Positions 11,101 through 23,674 of a stretch of 64,000 nt of DNA are shown here, in pieces. The stretch comes from Crotophaga sulcirostris. Taxonomy: Eukaryota > Chordata > Aves > Cuculiformes > Crotophagidae. Location of the stretch: NCBI GenBank assembly GCA_013397455.1, contig VYZB01000535.1:65476-129475 (forward strand), written 5' to 3'. Numbering within the stretch: the stretch's first letter is position 1; the number at the start of each line of letters is the position of its first letter. The notes below the pieces were generated by a model. It saw only the letters and a program-made list of their open reading frames with translations. It did no database searches and was not told the origin of the DNA. Both the position numbers and the translations under genes were made by a program.

Positions 11101-14100
11101 AAATGGAGCTGGTCTGTGTGCTCCCCACTCCCACTGAAAGTGGTGGAGCTTAACTCCTGCTGCTGCTCCTTCTGCTCTTAGTCTTGCTGATGACTCTCTC
11201 CGTAAGCTTTAGTCTGAATGCCAGAGCTGTAGGGTTAATGTGGGGAGATGTGGAGTTTCACCTGGATGATGATGCTCAGTGGATGGGCAGTGCACCCTGG
11301 GCTGCAGGGGAGTGGTCCCTCCCTCTCCCTGGGTTTTTAACTTCACCAGGGCAACGCGACAGGGTGCCCAGTGCAATTTGAGAGGGCACTAAATAGAGGT
11401 GCTTCCTCCACACAGCACGGTGTGGGAGGTGTGGGGTGTGGTCAGGGTCCAGCCAGTGTCACCCACACCAGTGCCCAGGGGCAAGGACCACCCGTGTAGG
11501 AACAGCTCCTGCTAGAGCACACTGGGGGGGAGAGGGTCCAAGGTAACATTTTTCTGTCACAGTAGGCTGTTCCTTTCAAATGTAAAAGCCTCACAGAAGT
11601 GATTTACACAGCCGCTGTGAAATATCAGATTGGAGCATTCCTAGAAAGTCTTCTGGGCTCAGAAGCATTTTGATTTTCTAAGAGACATTTCATTTCAACA
11701 ACTGTGTATTGTGCATCCAAATTAAAAAGAAAGAGGTCAAAATTCTAACGTGTGATGAACTAATCAAAATGTTTGAATCTTCTACTCCCTGAGTACTCAT
11801 TCCTCTCTCTCTGTTTACATTTATGGAAAAATTCCAATGTTTTGAATTGGTCCTGGAGCACAAATGAAAACAAGGCTTCCTCTGCTTCCTTAGTAGTATA
11901 ACCTTGTGGTTCTCCAGCGTGATGGTCCTGCCCAGTCCCAGTGAGACTGTTCTTCCAGAGCCAGGATGATTCCTCACTCTATCATCCTACCAGAAAGGGA
12001 TGAGAAGGGGGATTCTGCCCTACTGCAAGAATGGGGAAATAAATCACAACGTGTGCTCCATGCCAGCTCAGGGGAGAACATGCACACTGCAATGTCTGCC
12101 TCTAGTCCTGCCCACACGGGAATTCAGGGTACTCATCACACCAATTTTTCTGCTGTTTACTTATATATGGCCTTTGTGAATCACTCCCTACAGGAAAACA
12201 CTCCCTGTACACTGGGAAACAAGTGTTTCATTGCCTCCCAGTGCATTACACATCAGTGTTGAAAGTGATTGCATTTCTTTGCAGCCAATAAATGGGAGGT
12301 TTCTACAGAGCCTTGCTAGGTACCTTCCAGTTCTAAGCCTCCTCTTATTTATTCATGACCACTTTTTTACTACTATCTTCAACTTTAAACACTGTCATCT
12401 ACCTCATACTCCAAAAAGCGGTCATATAACCTCATCCTCAGTTTTTCCAAAACTGGGCAAGTAAGAAAATTTTCATCTTCTATCACAGGATGTGCTCCAT
12501 TCCAGGGGCTTTGACAAGAGAGAATATAGACTCCAGATTTCTCTCTGCAATGGACTGTGGAACTTCACATCAATGGATTCGAGGGATCTGAAATCTGATG
12601 TCTGGGCTCATTTCTAGTAAACATGAAATATGTCAGTAGCTACACTTTCGTGATAAAAGGGAAGGGAAAATAACATGGAAAAAAATAGTTTCTAAAATGT
12701 TAGCACCCATCTCTGCTAATGATCCTGAAATAAAATGTATGGGCCCAGCATTGTATTGTAAAATACCAACAATTAAAAACCTCCCATGGCTGCTTGTTAG
12801 GACAGTCAGAACCAGAAATTTGTAGGCACAGTTATCAAGCAATTTTTCACCATAATGTTGATTGTAAAAGATCATAAATGGAAACTGTAACTCACTTTGT
12901 TTCACACAATTGTGACAGCAAGCAGACTCCTCTACCTGCTTGGGACCACACTGGGGAGGTCCACACCACTTTCTGAAGGAATGATGAGAAGATGCTTCAT
13001 GGCTTTTGTTTTTAGCAGAACTCCCCCACTGATGTGGCTCTGCTACAGTCGCTGATGAGGACATGGCACACAGACTTCTCTTTCACACTGTAGCACAGGG
13101 GGTCAGACTCACTCACTGCAGGAGAACAGCAGGAGCCATGAGTTTTTGACAGCCCTGCCCAGCAGATGCACAGAGTGGCTTGTGCACACCTTCACCTTCT
13201 GTTTTGTTCAGCCCTCTGGACACCACCAGTAGGGCACAAGGGCGAGCACAGAGGTGGAACATGCAGTGTTCACTTGCAATTGTATGAACTACCCTCTGCC
13301 AGGTGGATAGAGATGGCAAAAAGGCTGGTTCAAGCGTGGCATGAGTTTACCTGACTATAACTGAACCAACCTCCGGCCTTTGCCCTGAAATCTGGGCACA
13401 CCAAATCCCCCGTACCCAGGTGGCCTTCTCTGGGTGAACTTCCTTATTTTCAAGCATTCAGGATTACCTACAAGCAAAGGAAGGTGGAGGCACGCTCAGG
13501 GGGCACTGCAATAGGAAGAGGTGAGGACAACAGTTCAATAGTCTCCTCTTCCAGCAACTTTAGCTTCCAGGGTCTTTTATTGAGCTGCCCCACCGTGCCA
13601 TCCCCGACCACTGAGCTCCACTGGGCACTCTGGGGAGCCTGGGCTGACGTTTTCACAGCTGCCAGCCAAACTGTCTGTTTTGTTTCACAGACCATTTCCA
13701 GCATCTGCTTTGGCTCTGCTGATTTGCAGCGCAGGCAGGGTCCGAGGGGAGCCCCTCCATGGCAGAGCCACACTGCGGGGTGACCAGGGCTGTCCCAGGG
13801 AGCTCTGGACAGGAGAGGAACCAAGGCAGCACCTGCCTCTTCAGCTCCCAAGTGCTCGAGCATAAAATGAGAATGTATTTCCCATCTCTCACACCCAGAG
13901 GAATGCAATCCGCTATTGCACATACGCTGGGCACTGGCTAAGGGAGCCAGAAGAGAGGAAAATCTTTCTGGAGCACTTTCGCCTTTTTACCAATAGAGGG
14001 ATTTGAGAGCCTTTCTCCATCTGCGGTCTCTGGCAATGGGAATCACAGAAAACTAAGGATGTGTGTGTACAGTAAAAATGGCCCTGTGGGTTCTGTGCCG

Positions 14101-14599
14101 TGTTCAGCCAATGGTTTTACATACGGCACGTTTTCCAGGAGAGCCCCTCTGAAACACAGGCTAAGAAACGCCTTCCAAGGCACCAGAGAGCTGGACCTAC
14201 TACTGGAACAGAGTGATCATCTGCTTAACAGCTCAGAGCTATGCACACGCTAATTTGGGTCAGAAAGTCAAAAATAACATAACACCAGATCGAATTTACA
14301 TCGTATGTGGGTTATAAGCAAGCAGAACATCATTGTGGTGCCTGCGTCAATATTTTCCTCTTTTGGAAAGCACTGTGGGATCATTAATGTATATAAGTGG
14401 TTCGGCAGGCATTGGATTTATGTCTCATCTGCAAGGAAAACCTTCCAAAAAGGCATTAGCTTTTAACCATGGGCTCTACAAAGTGATAAGATGCCAGTTA
14501 TGGATGAACCAACCCTGCTTTTCAAGCACAAGAGGTTTTCCCTGGCGACTGCATATCCAAGGCTCTTCCACGTTTCTGATCTGACCCGCCACAGCGCCC
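8125..14599. other. Unique non-coding DNA, first half of a CR1-free interval
   Basis: No interspersed repeat is recognised. 8400-10400 is AT-rich with short TAAT-bearing blocks, for example around 9660-9740. 10400-11560 and 13100-13950 are GC-richer, which explains the overlapping 60-150-codon frames on both strands there. I see no domain, signal peptide or splice-bounded exon I can defend. Confidence 0.55.
12633..13064 (-). other. Unrecognised 143-codon open frame, probably chance
   Basis: An ATG-to-stop frame of 143 codons with a Ser/His/Cys-rich first half and a more hydrophobic second half. I do not recognise a family. There is no nearby promoter, no CpG enrichment, and no poly(A) or CR1-type tail that would mark a retrocopy. 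Chance is the best explanation in 64 kb read in six frames. Confidence 0.15.
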
Positions 14600-15855
14600 A
14601 CTTCTAATCAGTGCATTTGCCCTAATACCTGCTTATTGCCTCCCAAATATTTTAAAATGGCAATAATCACCCAGGTTGCTCGCTCGCTTCCCATCGTGCT
14701 GGAGAAATGGCTTTATTACTGCTGTGTGTGTGTGAGCACGCCTGTGTGCCGAGCTCTGACAAGATTACAGCCGGAGATGGGCTGACTACAGGCTACATCC
14801 TATTTAGGCTTCTGCAAAGATTAGAAAAGAGAAATCTCCCTTTTGTCTTTGAAGCATGAATGGATGCTGAGCTTTCAGCAGTCTGCAACCTACAGCTATT
14901 CCCCAGAAAAATAACAGCAACTTTTAAATTAATGATTTACTGTTAAAACAAGAGATAAAAAAAAAAAATGTCGCTATCTGCACTCCCCTCTCCTCCTTCA
15001 CCCAGCTGAACCGTACATGGATATTGGATCTCTTTTGTTGGCAGAAATTCTAGTCATCTCTAAAGGACGTGCTTTTTCTGCCTTCTCAGGCTACCTCACT
15101 GAAGAGAATTCCAAAGATTTCTGGAAAAGCTTTTTAACGTAGGCAGCCGAGCTCCCCTCCTCATACCCCTTCCCCCCAGGATCATTATAATTTACAGGGT
15201 TTCTAGGACCATGTAACTACTTTGTGATTACATGGAAAATACCTTACAAATACATAATAATTACAAGTTCACGCAGATTACTTAGTAAATATATTTGAAG
15301 TAACAAAATACCTCGCAGATTAATTATCCCTTAACTCCCAGTATTTAAATTATTTTCCCCTGAACGTACAAATATATTTGTAGCGACTTCAAGGCTGGTG
15401 GAGAAGGGGTTATGATGGTTCTGATCTGAGAGGAAAAAATGGAATTTGACAGGCATGGATTATTTAAAGCATGCAGATGTGAGCCATATAACCACTACAC
15501 TTTGATGCAAATCATAGAGGATAGCACGGGAGGGGCGGCCTGTACAGAGAAGTAGTGGACAAAGTTAGGATTTCCTGCCATGGACTTGAAATTTAAACAA
15601 ATAATCATTTAATGGCAGCGCAGAATTACATTCCTTGTTGCATGCATTAATGTCAGCATCTGGGACCAACATTTTGACAATTCTATTAAAATGCTTCCCC
15701 ATTCCCTATCTAACACCTGTTAGCTCTAATTTTCTTTCCTGAGACGTACATCAGTAGACAGTGTAGATTCCAAATCATTTATCACTTTTAAAGTGCTTCC
15801 ATATGAGCTTTTTGGGGGGCTTATCTTGGCCTTAGGAAAACCTTTTCTGAATGTA
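14600..15855. promoter_or_regulatory. Candidate cluster of non-coding regulatory blocks
   Basis: AT-rich blocks with many homeodomain-like cores occur at about 15180-15420 (ATTATAATTTAC, TGTGATTACATGG, ATTAATTATCCC). A further one near 15440-15510 has TGATGCAAATCAT, resembling an octamer/POU or PBX-type site. No coding frame exceeds chance and no repeat interrupts it. Enhancer function is an inference from composition only. Confidence 0.25.
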
Positions 15856-15922
15856 TTAAAATTCAGTACTGGGGGGGGGGGGGGGGGGNTTAAAATTCAG
15901 TACTGGGGGGGGGGGGGGGGGG
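15856..15922. repeat. Exact 33-bp duplication around a single N (assembly scar)
   Basis: The unit TTAAAATTCAGTACT followed by 18 Gs occurs at 15856-15888 and again, identically, at 15890-15922, separated only by an N at 15889. Identical flank plus identical homopolymer length on both sides of an ambiguous base is what results when two contigs ending in the same G-run are abutted without merging. The true genome probably has one copy with a G-run of unknown length. Confidence 0.9.
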
Positions 15923-18900
15923 AAAGTGTAGACATCAATGTTTCATAACATTCATGTCTGGTAATTATTAGCCTAAATTATGGCTCGCACATGACTTGAC
16001 AAAGTGGACCCTGCATTTAAAAAAGCTGCTCGCTAGACATGCACTGCTCAATGTGTTCCAAGTTATTGAGATGTCAGTCAGTAATCATAAAGCAAACACC
16101 CCTCACTGAAAGGACCCTGCTAAGAGGGCTACGAGGCCTGGGGGACTACCTAAAAATGTCAGAAATGTTACAGTCTAAATGAATGACATCAGCAAGAGAA
16201 CATGTGTTTAAAAACACACGCAATTAGCCAACGCAATAAAATGCAAATCCTGGAACACGACGGAGCCAAGGAGCAGTACCTGGCGAGGAGCAATCAAAAC
16301 TAAACCAAACCAAAACGTTCTGCTCTGGAGAACAGAGAAAACATTCATATATCTTCTAAAAAAAAAAAAAAAGATGGGAAATGTGAAAAAATGGTGGCAT
16401 TGGTGTTTTTTTATAGCTGTGCATTGTGGAAACAGGAGGAAATGTGTTATATCCTTTATCTACCCGTCCATAATAGGCTTGCTTATCATTATGTATGTTA
16501 AATCACTCCCTGTGTTGCTCCTATCATGCAAAACAAGGTGTACAGTGAATTAATGCAGTGTTTGTAATCTCTCACCTTTTACAATGCTGACCATGAGTTA
16601 ATCAGCTTGCAGAGAGATGAGTGTTATGTACAGTATTTTAAAGGTATTTGCCTTTGCAGTGCAATATCCTTACACCCGAGATAAGGCCTGACCTATTCCC
16701 TTTAAGGTATGTGGGGATTTTGCTGATTTGGGTGGGTAAAATAGTGGGTCCACGTGCAGGATTTACACCAAGGGTGTAAATGTGATGGCGCAAAGTGATG
16801 CAATGGAAAGCAACATCCAGGGAAGCAAACACAGGTACTTCAGGCTGGACTCTCTGATTTTTTTTTTAAAATAAAAATTTTGCTTTTGTTGTCTGGACTT
16901 GAATAGTGTGGGCGAGTCAGCCACTAAAAACTTTTGAACAGCTTTGGAGCCATTCTCTTGGCATTTTTTAGAGGCACTTGTGAAATGCATACGAACATCA
17001 GAAAACAAAGCCCACAAAGTTGCTGGCAGCAGCCAGAAATGTGGACAGTTTAAACACGTCCATCAGTGCACGGATACGCACCTTTACTTTCACACGTCTG
17101 CTGTTTACTAAATAACATTTCAGCACAGTTTTCATCTTATAAAGAAAGTGTTTGAAACTTGGAATAAGTGCACTTAATTAAAGGAAGCCTGTGAAAATGT
17201 GCACTAATCTGATATGACTAATAGCAAAGTGCATGAAATTGCTAATTAGAATTTCATTAAAGGTGCTGCTTTATCAGACGGCGAATATCACAACCTTTAA
17301 AATTCTTTCAGGAAAGCTTAATTCCTTTTCAAACAGAAATATTCTTTAAAGACATTTGATTTGTTCTGAAGGAATTTGTAGCTTAGGCTGAAATATAAAA
17401 TGTTGCCAATATTCCATGGGAGTAATATTTGAATAAAAATATGTATCAGGTACTTTCTTTCATCAGGCAGATGAATAATTTTTTTAAAAAAAATATTATT
17501 GTTCAAATAATACAATCAGCTAAAAGAAATAAAGTTTAATCTTTAGATGATTTCAAACACGATTTTTTTATGCCTGTGCTGTAATATTTGATATGTTTTT
17601 TGCTTTAAAGGAGGAAAGAAATAAAAAGCTTGCTTCAAAAGTAATGTGTGAACAATAAAACATATGCCTGTGAATGTAATTTTATAAAAATACACCAGGT
17701 TTTGGATGTCCAGAAAGAGGAAATTAATTGTCTACCTTGATTTAAAAAAACAATAACATCAAAACCTAATAGTCTTTGTGAGGCATCTTTTAACATCATC
17801 AACAGAAAAAAAAATATATAGAAAAGCTATGTTTTAATGGTATTGTTGGAGAAACCCCCAAACTTTGAACAAGTGCTTCTATTTCTGTACTTAGCTGAAT
17901 GTTAATGTTAATTCATTTAACCTTGTTTTTCCTCCTTGTTAAGTCTTCAAGCTTACTGCTTTTTATTTATTTATTTTGATGACCGTTTTCCTCCTCAGAT
18001 TTAGTGTTAGGTTTGGAAACATGCTCTGCTGTTGATGATTTTATTTTGCCATCAGTGATTTCGTTTGCAGCTGGAGGGCTACCTTTTGCCCAGCCATCCC
18101 TTTCCTTTGAATTTGTCTCATGGGAATTGATGGGGCATTTTTAGGCTCTGGCCCCAGCGTAAGCACAGCAGGGGCACTGCCTCACCGCAAGAACGCAGCA
18201 GCAAGGGGAGCCTTGCTTTCAGGTTCAATTTTGCTGGGGGAAGAGCTACTCCCCATCAATTTTTTTTGCCCCCGATTCTTAGAAAATGCCCTTCTATACA
18301 TAGAGCCTGATTCTTCCAGGTTCCTGGTGCCATCGAAGCGCTCTCCATCATCAGCTCCATTGTGAATTCGTACTCACAGATTGTACTTCTGGCAAAATTC
18401 TCATTTGCTCATGTGTCGCAATTTTTGGCAGCTTTGCTTGTGTAAGCAGAGCAGGATTGGGACTTAAACATCTCTGTTCCTTTTTGTTTTGGCATTTAAG
18501 TTTACTCGCCCAGAGAACTAATACAACGCTGTCGACAAAATTAAAGATCATTGAAGCAGCTGAAGTTTATGTACATTAAGAAAAATAATCATCAAGGCTC
18601 CCCATTTGTGGACTGCAATTGTTGTTATTAATACTAGCAAAAAAAGATGTACTTTTGCGGGAATTAAGTATTCAGAGCACATTTTTAGAAACTCAAATTA
18701 AAAACTAATCATTGCAAATTTACATGACAAAAAGATTCTTGGAAATGGATAAAGACCGAACAGAAGAATCTTTACTTAGGAGATAGTATATTATTACTTT
18801 GAGCATGTTTTAAAATCACATGCCAATTACAGTTTGGTGTGATTCTACTCTTGTTATAGGTATTTTCATGCCAGTAGGTATTTTATCAGTTGGACAAAGC

Positions 18901-19854
18901 AACACATAAAAGTAATTTCAGCTTTCTTCATAAATATTCCAACTTTCTTTATGTACATTTGCTTTCTACAATAAATACATTGATAAAAAAATCAGTCTAG
19001 ACTCAAATAAATGAAAATTATGCTTATTAAATCTAATGTCTGGTGTCAAAAGTGAGGTGTCAATCTTACCTATCTTACTTCTAAGCAAGGCAAACAAAGC
19101 TGCTAATTATAATATTTAGGTTTAAATATAGAATTATTGTTCAAATATAGAAAACAATGGCGTGGTTGTTCTTTCTACAGCTATATGATTAAGACTACTT
19201 ATGTCTCATTTTATGCAAAATAAATGACACATGATTGTGATTTAATTCCTGCTAAGTAAATGTCTACAGGGATTTATGACAAGAAAAGCAATAACAATCC
19301 ATACCTTGTTACTTGTCAATAACTGCATTCAGGACAGTGGGGAGTAAGGAAAAATAAATAATTGCTCAGAAAAACCCACACATAGAAGTAGTGTGTAACA
19401 ATTTACATCATGTTAGTCTAAGGTTGTTGGATGTAGTATTGTGAGTGCTATAAATTAATGTAGTTCTGTACTATTCTGCCTCATTTTATCCTCCCTTATG
19501 TGATGCCACTGCTCCCAGATTCAACATGCCTTGATCCCCATTGCTGGCAACAAGATTAGTGCACTCCATAAACATGACGAGCTGCATTTAGTAAACTGTT
19601 TGCTGAGCAAAGATAAGACGCTGACATTTACAATTGCGTTCTTCAGAAATTACAGGACAGATACATTTTGGTGCGCAAAAGAAAACAAGAAGAGGAAGAG
19701 GCTCTGGTCCTTCCCTCGGTGATGCAAGGCAAGACGATGCGCACGTGGTTTGCAGCTGGCAGCCAGTGTGGGTGGAGCTGGGGGTTGGCCTCCTACATGA
19801 CCACAACACTCCTCTGTGGGCAAGAGGTGTCTCTGCCACCCTTCTGGATGTGGA
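15923..19854. other. Unique AT-rich non-coding DNA, second half of CR1-free interval
   Basis: No repeat or gene recognised. A15 and shorter A runs occur near 16360 and 17810. A notable AT-rich block at 17130-17330 is listed separately. Frames up to 144 codons near 19.6-19.9 kb run into the CR1 at 19855 and are not genes. Confidence 0.55.
17130..17330. promoter_or_regulatory. Candidate conserved non-coding element
   Basis: A dense set of homeodomain-type sites: TTAATTAA at 17174-17181, CACTAATCTGATATGACTAA from 17202, the palindrome CTAATTAG at 17242-17249, then TTTCATTAAAGG. A TTATCAGAC near 17270 resembles a reverse GATA site. There is no reading frame. It resembles deeply conserved enhancers in bird gene deserts, but conservation is not tested here. 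Confidence 0.3.
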
Positions 19855-20080
19855 ATAGAATCATGGAACGGTTTGGGTTAGGAGGGACCTCAAAGCCCAT
19901 CCAATTCCAACCCCCTGCAGGCAGAGACAGCTCCCACTGGATCAGAGGGCTCAAAGCCCCATCCAACCTGGCCTTGAACACCTCCAGGGATGGGGCAGCC
20001 ACCACTGCTCTGGGTAACCTCTGCCAGTGCATCACCACCCTCACAGTAAAATATTTCTTCCTAATATTTAATCTAAATTA
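19855..20080 (-). mobile_element. CR1 3' end (ATTCTATG-tail class)
   Basis: Reverse-complement tail AGAATCATGGAACGG, then the GGAGGGACCTCAAAGCCCAT block, the ACTGGATCAGAGGGCTCAAA block, and the GGGGCAGCCACCACTGCTCT block. It ends at about 20080 in TTCTTCCTAATATTTAATCT, where the element is 5'-truncated. No internal deletion is visible. The long frame across it is antisense or out-of-frame noise. Confidence 0.92.
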
Positions 20081-20789
20081 CAGGTTTGACTGTAATAAGT
20101 AATAACAGGAAAGGAAAGCCTCAATGTGTCTCATTTAAAGGGGATTCAGTTACCTGGTGGGAGGTGGGCAGGTGCCACCAGTGTGCTGTGAGGATTCCTG
20201 GGGCCATCCCCCAGTGCCTTGCCTGGCACCACACAGCTGATGTAAATGCACACTACTGATTTTTTGGGGGGAGATTAAAGCCATATAACGGCTTGGCTGG
20301 ATTGTTTACCCTGTGTTGATCATGGAGCGTGATGTGAGGCTTTTTCCAGGTTTCAAAGGAGAATTTGTTTGAAGGTTGACTTTAGTGGGTTGTATGTGCA
20401 GGAATGATGCTGAATCTGGCTCGGGGTAAAGAAGCCTGATTTGTTCGCAGGATTTACAGAGTTTGCAGTGGTCTGACAGAAAGTTGTCTGCTTAACTCCA
20501 AGGAATGTGTGCGCTCAAGCTGCGGCCAGGGTACCAGTTTCCACAGCTCTGTACAGCTCTGCTCAGATATGTTGAGGAGTTTTGTTCCTTTGCCATATTT
20601 ATTCAATATTTGGCCTACAGACAAAAGTCAGTCATAAATAAATGTATTTGGTTGTGCTAGGTAAAACATTTTTATTACTCAGCTTCTGCTCATTAGACTC
20701 CACTGGGACCCAGCAGCTCGTTACATGGAAACCACATTCCTAGACAGACATATAGTCTCACGTAATCTTGAGATGTATATTTTGTGATG
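20081..20789. other. Unique non-coding DNA
   Basis: A 0.7-kb spacer between two minus-strand CR1 fragments. I see no reading frame, repeat or regulatory signature worth naming. Confidence 0.55.
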
Positions 20790-20900
20790 GTCATAGAATT
20801 ATAGAATGGGTTGGGTTGGGAGGGACACTGAAGATCATCCAGTTCCACCCGCCCTGGCCATAGGCAGGCACATCTTCCACTGGATCAGGTTGCTCGAAGT
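20790..20900 (-). mobile_element. CR1 3' tail fragment
   Basis: About 110 bases of reverse-complement CR1 tail: TCATAGAATTATAGAATGGG, then GAAGATCATCCAGTTCCACC, and ending in ACTGGATCAGGTTGCTC. The TTGCTC ending matches the copy class at 40426 (sense GAGCAACCTGATC) rather than the copies with GGGGGCTCAAAG. Truncated at the 5' side. Confidence 0.88.
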
Positions 20901-23317
20901 GGTGACCATCACAAGGTCCAAGAAAGCATCACTTGATTAGGCCTCATCTCTTAAAATAAATGTAAGTGTGGCTTTTAATGGGAGTTACAAGATCTGATAG
21001 GATTCATTCCTATGCTCCACTAAAAGGCCAGTCAGAAAAAATCAGTGATTTGTTGTTCTTCCCTGCAATGGTAGAAGCATTAAATCTGTTAATTATGTTT
21101 ATAGTGATCAAATAGTCCTACATCTTTTGTTAGAAGTGATGGCCAGTGGTACAGACACAGTGAAACAGTAAGAAAGAAGAAATAAGGAGGACCTCTGCAC
21201 CTTGCTTTAGATTTACTCCTTTGTCTCTTTTCCCTCTGTGTTTCTTTCCCTCTTGCTTTTATGCTTTCTTCCACATCATCTTATTCATCATCCACTACTT
21301 TCATTTGTCTCCGTCTCAGGCCTCATTGTTTTGGCCTATGCAAATCCAATATGCTTTGGTTTTCCCTCTTCCTTAGTCCTTGCCACATGAAAGACTTTGC
21401 CTTTATCTTCTGCACATAAACATCTCCCTGCACAAATATCTGCTAAAACTCACAAAAATATTGATGCTGCTCAAGTTCCCTGAATGGGTTGCTTCCCCTA
21501 TTACCTTTGGGCAAAAGAACCTCTTTTGCTACTTCATGTATAAGAAGTAAAGCAGGTTAGTGGTTTGAGAAGAAAAACTAAGAGAAGATTGCTTCTTCTT
21601 CCCACTTTTGCTGCATGTAGCTTGAAACTCCAGGCCTGCACACAAATTGTCAGAATCTGTATTGTTTTATCCTAACCTTTATAGGTAATCCCGAAATCCT
21701 ACCTAATCAATTGAAGATCATAAAATATTAGACTTAATACTGCAAAGTGCTGCTTTATAATTCACATAACAAGCTCCTAAATAATTCACATAGCAAACAT
21801 ATCCTGCTATTCAGTGATGGGAGGTTGTTTAGATCAGCCGGAGAATGTCAACACATGCCACATCTCCTGGATCTGCCGCGTTTCAGGAACCCTATTAAGT
21901 TAATTGCTGGTTTCTGACAGCAGAGAGCATGCTGGGAGCAGGGTGCTCTTTATTAGCCTTTTGGGCATTTGCAAACACCAGCCATTTTGCCCCTACTTGT
22001 ATATACCAGGCATGGAGAACGTAAATCAAATTCCGAGACAATAACCAGTGTTGGCACTACCTTTGCATTGGACTCATTTGTGAATTAAAATAAAGGTTCT
22101 AATGTCAATTGTTTTGCCTGTTAGATTTATGTATTATACCTTACACATACGTATATATTGTAAAAGTCTAATAAGAACAATCAAGCAATTACATCATTTT
22201 GCACTGCATATATAATGCACATAAGGTAATTAAAGTGTGGTGCCTCACATCTTCGTAATGGAAGTACTTTGAAGGCTATAAATAGACAAGAAGCTTTAGA
22301 GTAAATTAGCAACACAATATAATTTTCATTAGGTACCTGCTCTGTAGTATTGATGTGCACAGGTGCTCTTTGTTCTTACATGTGTCTTAGACCAATGTTT
22401 TGACTTCTAAATACCCCAAACACCCTTTGGTTCATAATTTTCATTTTCTGGCTCTGTTTTTTTAACTACCTACTGGTTTCAAAGAGTTCTAGGAGAGAAA
22501 GAGGAGGGGGGGATTAGAAAGAGACTCAAAAATAATTTGAGATGAAGTTCTACCCATCCGTTCCTGACGTGATCCAAGCCTCCTTGAAGTAATTTAAGAG
22601 TTTTGAAGGTACTTTTGTAGTCCTTGGCTCTACATGTGTAGCTCTATTAATTCTATATATTATGGCCCACCCAGTTTTCATTCTAGCTAAAGAACTTTTT
22701 CAGATTCAAATATATAGGAAAGTGACATTATTTAGCTGTATGAATCAGTAAATACTTATCGATAAAACTTCATCCTTCAATCACAGAACCAACTTGAGGT
22801 TAGAGTTTAGATAAAAACAGCCCTTGCCTTCAACAGTTTTGCAAATGCAATGCAAAACTCAGTTACTTTTCAGAAATCAGCTAGCATAGAAATTAAAAAA
22901 CCAATATTTAAAAAGTCAGTTCACTACAGGCATGGAGAAGAATCTCTTCTGCCTGCTCTGGACTCATCACAGATTCACAGTTTAATTTTTGCAGGAGTCC
23001 ATGGAGTGTTGTATTTCATAGCTTATCTCTTCCTTAACCACCACAACAGCGGCCAGCGTTGTTGCATAAATTTTAACAAACACATTTCCCAGGCATAGCT
23101 GATATTCTTTGGAGTCAGTATTATGTCTGACGCGTATGAAAATTTCTAAATCACATTTGATAGGTCCCAAATTAATACTTATAAAGACAATTGTTTCACA
23201 TCATGGCATAAGACCAGATACACGTGTCCTACATCCCAAATTATGCCGAAATATAGTATTTTTGTAATGCATGCAGTGTGTGTGAGCTCATGAGACTAAG
23301 ACCTTTCTGATCACAAG
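20901..23317. other. Unique AT-rich non-coding DNA
   Basis: No gene or transposon recognised. A short direct repeat (ATAATTCACATA...CAA) appears twice near 21757-21796. 22070-22330 is an AT-rich TAAT-bearing block listed separately. Confidence 0.55.
22070..22330. promoter_or_regulatory. Candidate conserved non-coding element
   Basis: Contains TGTCAATTGTTTTGC (SOX-like ATTGTT), the near-palindrome TGCATATATAATGCAC, and GGTAATTAAAGTG. The block is free of repeats and reading frames. Its composition is typical of developmental enhancers; this remains inference without alignment to other birds. Confidence 0.28.
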
Positions 23318-23674
23318 AAATCATAGAATCGTTTGGTTGGAAAAGAACTTTGAGATCCAACCCTTTTGGTAAAGAACTTTTTCCTGATGTCTAATCTGAA
23401 CCTCCCCTGGTGCAACTTGAGGCCATTTCCTCTCATCCTATCCCCTGTCACTTAGGAGAAGAGACCAGCACCCACCTCACTACAATCTCCTTTCAGGTAG
23501 TTGTAGACAGTGATGAGGTCTCCCTTCAGCCTCCTTTTCCCCATACTAAACAACCCCAGGTCCCACAGCTGCTCATAACACTTGTTCTCCAGCCCCTTCA
23601 TCAGCTTCGTTGCCTTTCTCTCATGGGCTCCAACAGCTCAATGTTCTTCTTGTAGTGAGGGACACAAAACTGAA
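23318..23674 (-). mobile_element. CR1 3' region, older divergent copy with internal deletion
   Basis: Starts with AATCATAGAATCGTTTGGTT, then after AGATCCAACCC jumps to AAAGAACTTTTTCCTGATGT, losing most of the 3' untranslated part. It continues through the ORF2 C-terminal region in antisense (CCTCTCATCCTATCCCCTGT, CTCCAGCCCCTTCATCAGCT, GTGAGGGACACAAAACTGAA). Read in sense this corresponds to the distal reverse transcriptase region. It belongs to an older CR1 lineage than the copies at 41-60 kb. Confidence 0.88.

Noticed and set aside
21757..21796. Short direct repeat as a CRISPR or tandem array
   Set aside because: Only two imperfect units of about 16 bases, and the genome is avian.
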